Assembly (NCBI GenBank): GCA_016292295.1
Contig: JADNEJ010000664.1
Location: forward strand, 1 to 5,008
DNA length: 5,008 nt
Direction: 5' to 3'
Source of the DNA: Candidatus Thiodictyon intracellulare
GTDB taxonomy: Bacteria > Pseudomonadota > Gammaproteobacteria > Chromatiales > Chromatiaceae
The notes beneath the pieces are model-generated. The model searched no databases and had not been told where the DNA came from. It saw nothing but the letters and a program-made list of their open reading frames with translations. The position numbers and the translations under genes were made by a program. Each line of letters starts with the position of its first letter. The stretch's first letter is position 1. This document shows positions 1 through 4,635 of the stretch, piece by piece.

Positions 1-606
1 TGGTCTTGGCGGCGGCAATCGCCGCCAGACGCTCCTCGCGACGCTCCAGTTCCGCAGGGATGCTCATTCCGTCCGGGACCTGGGCGCCGTCAGTGCTTGG
101 ACCTCGGCCCGCAGGTGCGCCTCCAGGGCATCGGCATGCCCATAGGACAAGGCGCTGTGGCGGCTGGCGTTGGCGCGAATCTTGGTCCCGTCCAGGCAGA
201 CGCTGCCGAAGCGACTGAACTGGTTCTCCTGCGCGACCTCCAGCACCTGCACGAAGGCCGCTTCACATTCTTTGCGGAAGCGGCGCCGAAAGGTTGCCAG
301 GGTGTCGTGGTCCGGGCGAAGATTGCAGGCAATGAAGCGAAACGCCCGCGAATCGTACGTGGCCCGCTCGATCTTGCGGCTGGAGAAACGCCCGGCGGCG
401 TAGCCATCGATCAGCAATGCCAACAGCATGGTCGGGTGATAAGGCGTGCTCCCAGTGCCGCCATACGCCTGCATCAGCACGCTCAGATCCAAGCCTTCTA
501 CTACCTCGACCACGTAGCGTGCCAGGTGGCCTTTGGACAGCCAGTCTTGCACCGACGGCGGCAGGAGCAAGTTAGTGTCGCGGTCCATCGGGTAGAAGCG
601 GCGCAT
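1..606 (-). pseudogene. IS1182-family transposase, N-terminal part, frameshifted and cut by the window edge
   Basis: This is the N-terminal part of an IS1182-type DDE transposase (DUF772 domain), which would cut and join the ends of its own insertion sequence. Visible family features, numbered from the upstream Met at 654, are DRDTNLLLPPSVQDWL (24-39), the YHPTMLLALLIDGYAAG block (72-88), RPDHDTLATFRRRF (113-126) and SVCLDGTKIRANAS (151-164), where D155 should be the first catalytic Asp. The family usually begins just before DRDT, so I prefer the Met at 606 (MRRFYPMDRDT) over the Met at 654. The frame stops at 64-66, but the frame offset by one base continues the protein from 91 to the left edge (DGAQVPDGMSIPAEL then an ER-rich stretch). 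The gene therefore carries a frameshift, probably with a small deletion, at about 90-100. The remaining DDE residues would lie outside the window. Terminal inverted repeats of the IS were not identified. Confidence 0.85.
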
Positions 607-632
607 CGGCAGTAACGGCGGCAGGAGCAAGT
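555..632. repeat. 18-bp direct repeat, spaced 60 bp
   Basis: The 18-mer acggcggcaggagcaagt occurs at 555-572 and again at 615-632. The offset of 60 bp is a multiple of three, so on the minus strand both copies encode LLLPP. One lies in the genuine transposase N-terminus (NLLLPPSV), the other upstream of the preferred start (YLLLPPLLP). The downstream copy belongs to the family motif. The upstream copy looks like a local duplication or template-switch product at the 5' end of the transposase gene. Confidence 0.8.
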
Positions 633-659
633 ACTCCGGCCATCGGGCGGCCATCGGGG

Positions 660-1175
660 TTGATCCCGACAGTGTGCCGGACCCGCCGCCCCGACGGGGC
701 CCCGAAGTCCGACAGGCTGCTAGGGGCCGAGTCCAATCGCGACCTGTGGATCCATTTTCTCAACGCCGTCCTGGGCGCGGACCTGCCCCAGCCGATCGTC
801 GCCGTGGAGATCCATAACCTCTACAATGGGAAGGAGTTCCTGGACGACAAACTCACCGCTGTGGACGTCAAGGCGCGCGACGCGACCGGGCAGATGTTCC
901 AGGTCGGGATCCAATTGCTCAATCACCGCGACCTGCCGGCGCGTATCCTCTACGGCTGGGCGAACCTCTATCGTAGCCAGATCAAAGAGGGCGAGAGCTA
1001 CCGCAAGCTGCGCCCCACCTATGCCATCTGGCTGCTGGGTCAGATCCTGCTGCTGGATTACCCGGAGTATGCCCACGAGTTCCGGCTGCGCAACCAGCGT
1101 GGACGCGCCTTTTTGGACCACGGCGGTATCTGGCTGCTGGAAGTGAGAAAATTCGCCGCTGACGCGGGTCGCTGA
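660..1175 (+). pseudogene. Rpn-family PD-(D/E)XK nuclease / putative transposase, N-terminal fragment
   Basis: This is the nuclease-domain part of an Rpn (recombination-promoting nuclease, formerly 'transposase_31 / PDDEXK transposase') gene. Such proteins are DNA endonucleases that promote RecA-independent recombination. Recognisable blocks are RDLWIHFLNAVLG (27-39), KEFLDDKLTAVDVKARD (58-74), QVGIQLLNHRDLPARILYGW (81-100) and ESYRKLRPTYAIWLLGQ (about 110-128). D69 in VDVKA fits the catalytic Asp. The acidic residue of the following (D/E)xQ motif is Gly83 (GGG at 906-908) where the family has Glu, so catalysis is probably lost. The N-terminus looks damaged: PKSD runs straight into RLLGAES, where relatives have a few extra residues such as (F/Y)VFK. 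The TTG at 660 is only a nominal start. The frame fails after KFAAD: one extra base at about 1164 (gac-g-cgg-gtc) gives a stop at 1173-1175, while the next frame continues the protein. Its 5' end abuts the divergent IS1182 transposase. Confidence 0.85.
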
Positions 1176-1320
1176 TGCGGTCCAAACGGAGCAGCAGCGC
1201 TGGTTGAAGTTCTTCAACGAGGCCGAGCGCCTGGACGAGGACGCACTGCCCGCGTGGATGCAGACCCGAGAGATGAGGCGAACCATGAACACACTGAAGC
1301 TGAAGTTTCCGGCTTTTCCA

Positions 1321-1356
1321 GGGGGGTACCGGAGGGGCGGGGGTAGCGGTGGGGGG
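1321..1356 (+). other. G-quadruplex-type G-run array
   Basis: Four G-runs of 6, 4, 5 and 6 bases lie at 1321-1326, 1334-1337, 1339-1343 and 1351-1356. They are separated by loops of 7, 1 and 7 bases, which satisfies the standard G3+N1-7 quadruplex pattern on the plus strand. The array sits wholly inside the 155-bp element. If the Rpn remnant were transcribed, the RNA could fold in the same way. Folding itself is an inference. Confidence 0.6.
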
Positions 1357-1357
1357 A

Positions 1358-1400
1358 TTTTCGAGGGGTTTGCGGAGATCCACACAAACCCCTACGAAAA
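1358..1400. repeat. Inverted repeat forming a 15-bp hairpin inside the 155-bp element
   Basis: The arm ttttcgaggggtttg (1358-1372) pairs with caaacccctacgaaaa (1385-1400) over 15 base pairs, with one bulged base (a1394) and a 12-base loop. It lies directly after the G array. It is not followed by a T-run, so it does not read as a simple intrinsic terminator. A hairpin of this strength is typical of small palindromic mobile elements. Confidence 0.75.
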
Positions 1401-1517
1401 CTTCCGACCCCAAATATTTGGCCCTGCGCGGGTTTCAGAACTTAAAAACTTCAGACTGAAGGCCTTCTCCGAGAAAGAGCACGCCTACCATGCGTACCAG
1501 GCGCGGCAGGACTATCT

Positions 1518-1555
1518 ACGGCATTATGTAGTAAACACGGCATTATGTAGTAAAC
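1518..1555 (+). repeat. Exact 19-bp tandem repeat, two copies
   Basis: The unit acggcattatgtagtaaac occurs at 1518-1536 and, with no gap, at 1537-1555. Its first 14 bases minus the leading a, cggcattatgtag, recur in inverted orientation at 1727-1739 (ctacataatgccg). The doubled unit is therefore the left end of the second inserted element, present twice. Two adjacent terminal units could be tandem recombinase or transposase binding sites, or an aborted or repeated insertion event. Confidence 0.85.
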
Positions 1556-1739
1556 GCACATGGCTATTTATTCAGTGACTTGGCTGCGATTTTCCGATTC
1601 GGAGCCAGCCCCGGCAGCCGGGTTTCCCACTGAAATTTGGGAGATCCCGGCGTCCACCCGCCCGAATCGCACAGAGTTGCCGCCAGATTCTGCGTAACAA
1701 ATTGATTCGATAACTATGTGCAGTTGCTACATAATGCCG
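1538..1739. mobile_element. About 200-bp MITE-like element with 30-bp imperfect inverted ends
   Basis: The left end (1538-1567) and the reverse complement of the right end (1710-1739) agree at 25 of 30 positions. The outermost 13 bases are identical (cggcattatgtag), and a further exact block gcacat follows; four of the five differences are transitions. The left end is preceded by an extra copy of its terminal 19-mer, so the full insert may be 1518/1519-1739. It separates the Rpn fragments ending QDYLR and beginning EYLRAQQSIQ. The flanking gactatctacg (left) and gaatatctgcg (right, partly overlapping the end) match at 9 of 11, a possible old target duplication. The interior has no transposase; it holds small dyads (cccgg-cag-ccggg at 1610-1622; cgattcgg at 1595-1602 pairing with ccgaatcg at 1662-1669). 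The family is not recognised. Confidence 0.65.
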
Positions 1740-1972
1740 AATATCTGCGCGCACAGCAGAGTATCCAGCTCGAATTCGAGGACCTGCGCGCGGAAGTCGA
1801 GCAGGCGCGGGAGACCGCACGAGCCGCCGAGGAGCGGGCCCGCGTAGTTGAGGAGCACGCGCGGGCGGCGCAGGAGCACGAACGGGTGGCCAAGGAAGAA
1901 GCCCTGGCCGAGAACGAGCGGCTGAAGCGATTGCTGGCGGAGAAGCCTGAGTTACTGGACCCTTTGGGGTGA
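1739..1972 (+). pseudogene. Rpn-family gene, C-terminal coiled-coil fragment
   Basis: The open frame with an ATG at 1718 starts inside the inverted end of the upstream element, so its first residues (MQLLHNA) are element-derived. Rpn sequence begins at about 1739 with EYLRAQQSIQLEFEDLRAEV and continues as a charged Ala/Glu/Arg-rich helix with heptad-like spacing (about residues 20-75), ending LLAEKPELLDPLG. This is the usual tail of long Rpn-family proteins: a short linker with YLRxQxSIQxEFxxLRAEVE followed by a coiled coil. It is in a different frame from the middle fragment (1165-1518) and is separated from it by the second element, so it is a severed tail. It could alternatively come from a second, closely related Rpn copy. 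Stand-alone expression of a small coiled-coil peptide cannot be excluded, but no ribosome binding site supports it. Confidence 0.75.
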
Positions 1973-2295
1973 CGAAGGAACCCCAACGCAATGGCGCAGG
2001 GCGGCTAACGGCAATGAAGGCTCGTCCGTCACTCCGGAACATGAAAGTCCTCTGGATGTGTTAACGCATATCTCGTATTGTACCCATAACGTGTTCGGCA
2101 AGCTGCGGCGACCGTCGGAGCCCACTACGCGATGTGTACATTACAGCTACCTGACGTTCTAACGGACCGGGCGTCGTTGTCGTGATCGTGGTCGGATTAT
2201 TCGATTACGACTGCACACCCGGGATCTCGGTCACCACATCAGTTCTGATCGCACCCCGCCGTGCCGCCGGATATCGGGAAAATGCCCGGTTTGGC

Positions 2296-2301
2296 TATAA
2301 T
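2296..2301 (+). promoter_or_regulatory. Candidate sigma-70 -10 box for the aldolase-rluB operon
   Basis: A perfect consensus tataat sits 24 bases before the GTG start at 2326, in an otherwise GC-rich context. Transcription would begin at about 2308, giving a short leader of roughly 18 bases that just includes the ribosome binding site. No good -35 hexamer lies 16-18 bases upstream (atcggg at 17-base spacing), so the promoter may be weak or activator-dependent. Confidence 0.45.
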
Positions 2302-2315
2302 TTAACCCCTTGCCT

Positions 2316-2319
2316 GGAG
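2316..2319 (+). promoter_or_regulatory. Shine-Dalgarno site fixing the aldolase start at GTG 2326
   Basis: A GGAG sequence is followed by a 6-base spacer (2320-2325) and GTG at 2326. This favours GTG 2326 over the upstream candidate at 2182, and fits the point at which recognisable protein sequence begins. Confidence 0.65.
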
Positions 2320-2325
2320 AAATCC

Positions 2326-3309
2326 GTGTCCGAAAAGGCCCCCTGGATCACCTGCCGTCCCGAACTCAAAGTCCTCGATTGCACCATCCGTGACGGGGGA
2401 CTGGTCAACGCCCATCAGTTCAGCGACGCCTTCGTCGGCGCCGTCTATCGCGCGTGCGTGGACGCCGGCCTGGACTACATGGAGATCGGCTACAAAAACT
2501 CGAAAAAGGTCTTTCCGACTGACAAGTTCGGCCCCTGGCGTCACTGTGCCGAGGAGGACCTGCGCCGCGTCGTGGGCGACTACACCGCGGCAGCCACGGG
2601 GCTCAAGCTCGCGGCCATGGCCGACGCCGGCAAGAGCGAGTGGCAGCACGACATAGTCCTCGCCGCTGACAGCCCGCTCGACATGATCCGGGTCGCCTTC
2701 TATGCCCATCAGGTGTCCGAGGCGGTCGAGATGATCCGCCACTGCCACGATCTGGGCTACGAAACCACCGCCAACCTGATGGCCGTCTCCAACATCACGG
2801 AGGAGGAGATCGACACGGTCCTAGAGGCCATCGCCGAGACCCCGGCCAGCACCATGGTCATCGTGGACAGCTTCGGCTACCTCTACCGCGAGCAGATCGA
2901 CCGGCTCTATAAGAAGTACGCGGCGGCCATGGCCGGGACCGGCAAGGAGGTCGGCATTCATGCCCACAACAACCTTCAGCTCGCCTTCGCCAACACCATT
3001 GAGGCGATCATCCTGGGCTGTAACCGGGTCGACTCCACCATCTACGGCTTCGGCCGCGGGGCCGGCAACTGCCACACCGAGCTGCTGCTCGGGTTCCTGC
3101 GTAACCCCAAGTTCAATATCCGGCCCATCATCGAGGTGATCCAGCATCAGGTGGCACCGCTGCGCAAGGAACTGACCTGGGGTCCATCCATCCCCTTCAA
3201 TATCACCAGTCAGCTCAACCAGCACCCGCGCACCGCCATCGAGTGGACCGAGGGCCCTAACCGCGATGACTACCTGGCCTTCTATGACAAAGTCGTCTCG
3301 GAGTCCTGA
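2326..3309 (+). CDS. DRE-TIM / HMGL-like aldolase-family protein, substrate unknown
   Basis: The protein has 327 residues from GTG 2326 and belongs to the HMG-CoA lyase-like (DRE-TIM metallolyase) superfamily. It is related to 4-hydroxy-2-oxovalerate aldolase and is usually annotated 'aldolase catalytic domain-containing protein'. It should be a soluble TIM barrel; no signal peptide or membrane segment is seen. Near the N-terminus, VLDCTIRDGGLVN (16-28) gives the Arg22-Asp23 signature, Asp23 being the expected metal ligand. IHAHNN (211-216) gives the two metal-binding His, 212 and 214. YGFGRGAGN (240-248) is the glycine-rich barrel loop typical of the superfamily. The position of the DmpG catalytic His (RDGxH) is Leu26 here, so 4-hydroxy-2-oxovalerate cleavage should not be assumed. 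The DmpG communication domain for a dehydrogenase partner also seems absent, and no dehydrogenase gene is adjacent. The gene ends exactly where rluB begins, suggesting co-translation. Which C-C bond it makes or breaks cannot be told from the sequence. Confidence 0.85.
   Translation: MSEKAPWITCRPELKVLDCTIRDGGLVNAHQFSDAFVGAVYRACVDAGLDYMEIGYKNSKKVFPTDKFGPWRHCAEEDLRRVVGDYTAAATGLKLAAMADAGKSEWQHDIVLAADSPLDMIRVAFYAHQVSEAVEMIRHCHDLGYETTANLMAVSNITEEEIDTVLEAIAETPASTMVIVDSFGYLYREQIDRLYKKYAAAMAGTGKEVGIHAHNNLQLAFANTIEAIILGCNRVDSTIYGFGRGAGNCHTELLLGFLRNPKFNIRPIIEVIQHQVAPLRKELTWGPSIPFNITSQLNQHPRTAIEWTEGPNRDDYLAFYDKVVSES
3299..3303 (+). promoter_or_regulatory. Shine-Dalgarno site for rluB inside the aldolase 3' end
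   Basis: CGGAG lies in the last codons of the aldolase gene, 6 bases before GTG 3310. The aldolase TGA (3307-3309) directly precedes this GTG, with no intergenic base. Ribosomes finishing the aldolase can restart at rluB, which supports GTG 3310 as the true start despite the low-complexity N-terminus that follows. Confidence 0.6.
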
Positions 3310-4272
3310 GTGCGTCACCACCACGGCACCGGTAACTCCTCGCGTTCTTCAGGTACGGCGCGTCCGCCGCTCGACCGCAACCGCGGCGGGCGCGGCCGCA
3401 CCGAGCCGGTGCCTGCGCCGGCGGACGCCCCCGGCGAGCGGCTGCAAAAGGTCCTGGCCGAGCAGGGGCTAGGCTCGCGCCGCGAGATCGAGGTCTGGAT
3501 CACTGAGGGTCGGGTCCGGGTCAACGGTCAGGTCGCCAAGCTGGGCGACCGCGCCACCCCGACCGACCGGGTGCGGGTCGACGGCCAGGAGGTCCGCCGC
3601 CGCCCCCGGCGTGAGGCTGAGGGCCAGATCATCGCCTACCACAAGCCGGAGGGTGAACTGGTGACCCGCCGCGACCCCGAGGGCCGGCCTACGGTCTTCC
3701 GGCACCTGCCGCGCCCCAAGGACGGGCGCTGGATCGCGGTAGGCCGGCTCGACATCAATACCTCCGGGCTCATGCTCTTCACCACTGACGGAGAGCTTGC
3801 CAACCGGCTCATGCACCCCTCCCGGGAACTGGAGCGAGAGTACGCGGTGCGCATCCTTGGCCGGGTCCCGGACGGCACCCTGGACCGGCTGACTGTCGGC
3901 GTCGAACTGGAGGACGGCCCCGCTCACCTGGACGCGGTGAGTGCGCGCGGCGGCGACGGCGCCAACTCCTGGTATCACGTCGTCCTCAAGGAGGGCCGCA
4001 ACCGCGAGGTCCGGCGCCTGTGGGAGGCGGTCGGCTGCCAGGTCAGCCGCCTGATCCGGGTGCGCTACGGCAACATCGAACTGGGACGCCGGCTCTTCCC
4101 CGGTGTCTGGCGAGCGCTGAGCGATGAGGAACGCCGGACCCTGCTGAGCCTGGTCGGGATGGAGCTGGTGCGCCGCACTCCGCGGGCCAGGACCGCCGCC
4201 TCAGAGGTATGGGCGCCGGGGCCGGGACGCGGGAGAGTGGGACGGGGGCCGCGGGCGGGTTACTCCAAGTAA
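3310..4272 (+). CDS. rluB: 23S rRNA pseudouridine synthase, RluB type
   Basis: This is an RsuA/RluB-family pseudouridine synthase of 320 residues that converts a uridine in 23S rRNA (U2605 in E. coli numbering for RluB) to pseudouridine during 50S assembly. Order: a disordered Arg/His/Gly/Pro-rich N-terminus (1-42); an S4 RNA-binding domain from ERLQKVLAEQGLGSRR to about residue 90 (43-90); then the catalytic domain. The catalytic Asp148 is in VGRLDINTSGLMLFTTDGELA. The wording GRLDINTSGL with FTTDG points to RluB rather than RsuA (GRLDxDTTGL) or RluE. Further family blocks are LEREYAVRILG, the KEGRNREVRRLWEAVGCQVSRLIR motif II/III region, and the C-terminal LxxEERRxLLxLVGM helix. After that comes a basic tail ending SK. 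E. coli RluB has 291 residues, so the extra length here lies in the N-terminal leader. It forms a tight operon with the upstream aldolase, and its TAA overlaps the ribosome binding site of the next gene. Confidence 0.95.
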   Translation: MRHHHGTGNSSRSSGTARPPLDRNRGGRGRTEPVPAPADAPGERLQKVLAEQGLGSRREIEVWITEGRVRVNGQVAKLGDRATPTDRVRVDGQEVRRRPRREAEGQIIAYHKPEGELVTRRDPEGRPTVFRHLPRPKDGRWIAVGRLDINTSGLMLFTTDGELANRLMHPSRELEREYAVRILGRVPDGTLDRLTVGVELEDGPAHLDAVSARGGDGANSWYHVVLKEGRNREVRRLWEAVGCQVSRLIRVRYGNIELGRRLFPGVWRALSDEERRTLLSLVGMELVRRTPRARTAASEVWAPGPGRGRVGRGPRAGYSK

Positions 4273-4276
4273 GGAG
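4271..4276 (+). promoter_or_regulatory. Ribosome binding site of the methyltransferase, overlapping the rluB stop
   Basis: AAGGAG (4271-4276) shares bases with the rluB TAA (4270-4272) and stands 8 bases before ATG 4285. A second, stronger AGGAGG at 4278-4283 is only one base from the ATG and so is badly placed. The arrangement suggests that the methyltransferase was read as part of the rluB transcript. Confidence 0.6.
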
Positions 4277-4284
4277 TAGGAGGA

Positions 4285-4635
4285 ATGATTGCGAAGATCA
4301 TTTCGCGGCTAGCGACCCTGAAGTTCTTGTTTGATAATCGAGCAAATTTCCGCGCCTTCGTCGCCAGGGTCAGATCGGACAAGGAGTCGCTGAGGCGTAG
4401 GCCAGGGCTGTGGCATGGCCCCAACATTGACCACTACACGGCACTGGTTCAAGGGGTGCCGAGCGACTTCGCCGAGATTGGCTGCTACAAGGGCGATACC
4501 TTTTCAAAACTCATTCCAATTGCGCGGCGCCAGGACAAGTCGGCTCATGCCTTCGACAGCTTTGAGGACATAGCGGACTCCGGGTCGTTGGACTGGCGAC
4601 CGAAGGGCCAATTCGCTGTAATTCGCTGTCGGTGA
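4285..4635 (+). pseudogene. Truncated class I SAM-dependent methyltransferase (TylF-like)
   Basis: The 116-residue frame contains only the N-terminal half of a Rossmann-fold methyltransferase of the TylF/MycF-like type; these are usually above 200 residues and methylate sugars or natural products. Visible are FAEIGCYKGDTF (62-73), the SAM-binding motif I with E64 and G66, and AHAFDSFED (87-95), where D91 sits at the acidic end of strand 2 that contacts the SAM ribose. KGQFAV (106-111) is the conserved block that follows in the family. Immediately after it, a 10-bp tandem duplication (4610-4629) shifts the frame and gives IRCR-stop. With one copy removed, the frame continues GEAVGFCGLMMQR and stops at 4670-4672, so further decay lies downstream. 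The metal-binding and substrate regions of the C-terminal half are missing. The base composition of the first 100 bases is visibly more AT-rich than rluB, which hints at separate acquisition. The acceptor substrate is unknown. Confidence 0.75.
4610..4629 (+). repeat. 10-bp tandem duplication causing a frameshift in the methyltransferase
   Basis: The 10-mer aattcgctgt occurs twice with no gap (4610-4619, 4620-4629). Because ten is not a multiple of three, the second copy turns KGQFAV into a terminated frame. It may be a replication-slippage product or the footprint left by an excised element with a 10-bp target duplication. The sequence alone does not decide between these. Confidence 0.8.

Larger units (their letters stand above)
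1300..1454. mobile_element. 155-bp MITE-like element inserted in the Rpn gene
   Basis: The ends are perfect 9-bp inverted repeats, ctgaagttt (1300-1308) and aaacttcag (1446-1454). The element is flanked by a direct 7-bp duplication, actgaag, at 1293-1299 and 1455-1461. Removing the element and one copy restores the expected Rpn reading MNTLK-AFSEKE exactly, which independently supports the boundaries. Inside are a four-run G array (1321-1356), a 15-bp hairpin (1358-1400) and a perfect 12-bp palindrome, ccaaatatttgg (1410-1421). No transposase is encoded, so it must be moved in trans if it is mobile. The TIR and the target sequence share ctgaag, which leaves a few bases of ambiguity in the left boundary. 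The family is not recognised. Confidence 0.75.
1165..1518 (+). pseudogene. Rpn-family gene, middle fragment, carrying an in-frame insert
   Basis: This is the continuation of the Rpn protein after the frameshift. It reads RVADAVQTEQQRWLKFF, NEAERLDEDALPAWMQTREM and MNTLK, then after an insert FSEKEHAYHAYQARQDYLR. In intact relatives MNTLK runs almost directly into the FSEKExAYHAYQARQ helix; here 162 bp (1300-1461, the insert plus one copy of its target duplication) separate them. Because 162 is divisible by three and the insert has no stop in this frame, translation would cross it as 54 extra residues rich in Gly and Arg. After YLR the frame enters a second insert and ends at 1576-1578. The open frame therefore runs 1165-1578, but only 1165-1299 and 1462-1518 are Rpn sequence. 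No ribosome binding site was identified for an independent start, so this is most likely not translated on its own. Confidence 0.8.
1973..2325. other. Intergenic region, no convincing gene
   Basis: There are 353 bases between the Rpn remnant and the aldolase-family gene. An open frame continues upstream of the aldolase from an ATG-less start at 2182, but that stretch shows no family similarity and a better start lies at 2326. The region holds a near-perfect dyad atgtgttaacgcat (2056-2069, 12 of 14 positions symmetric), which could be an operator but has no supporting context. A short dyad (cggg at 2275-2278 with cccg at 2285-2288) lies just before a -10 box at 2296. No RNA gene, insertion-sequence end or T-tailed terminator was seen. 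Confidence 0.6.

Noticed and set aside
97..615. Long plus-strand open frame of 172 codons opposite the transposase
   Set aside because: It lies antisense to a gene with clear IS1182 family motifs, and its translation shows no family features.
1358..1400. Rho-independent terminator
   Set aside because: The stem is strong but there is no following T-run on either side in the right place, and the hairpin belongs to the inserted element.
720..1413. Two long minus-strand frames opposite the Rpn remnant
   Set aside because: Both are antisense to recognisable Rpn sequence; no motifs or ribosome binding sites support them.
1518..1555. CRISPR-like repeat
   Set aside because: The two units are directly adjacent with no spacer, and a third copy is inverted at the far end of an inserted element.
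1572..2042. Minus-strand frame of 156 codons across the second element and the coiled-coil fragment
   Set aside because: The translation is Pro/Arg/Ala-rich, typical of an antisense shadow of a coiled coil, and it crosses an element boundary.
2182..2325. N-terminal extension of the aldolase from the upstream start at 2182
   Set aside because: Its 48 residues show no family similarity, the -10 box and the GGAG site lie within it, and GTG 2326 is correctly spaced from that site.
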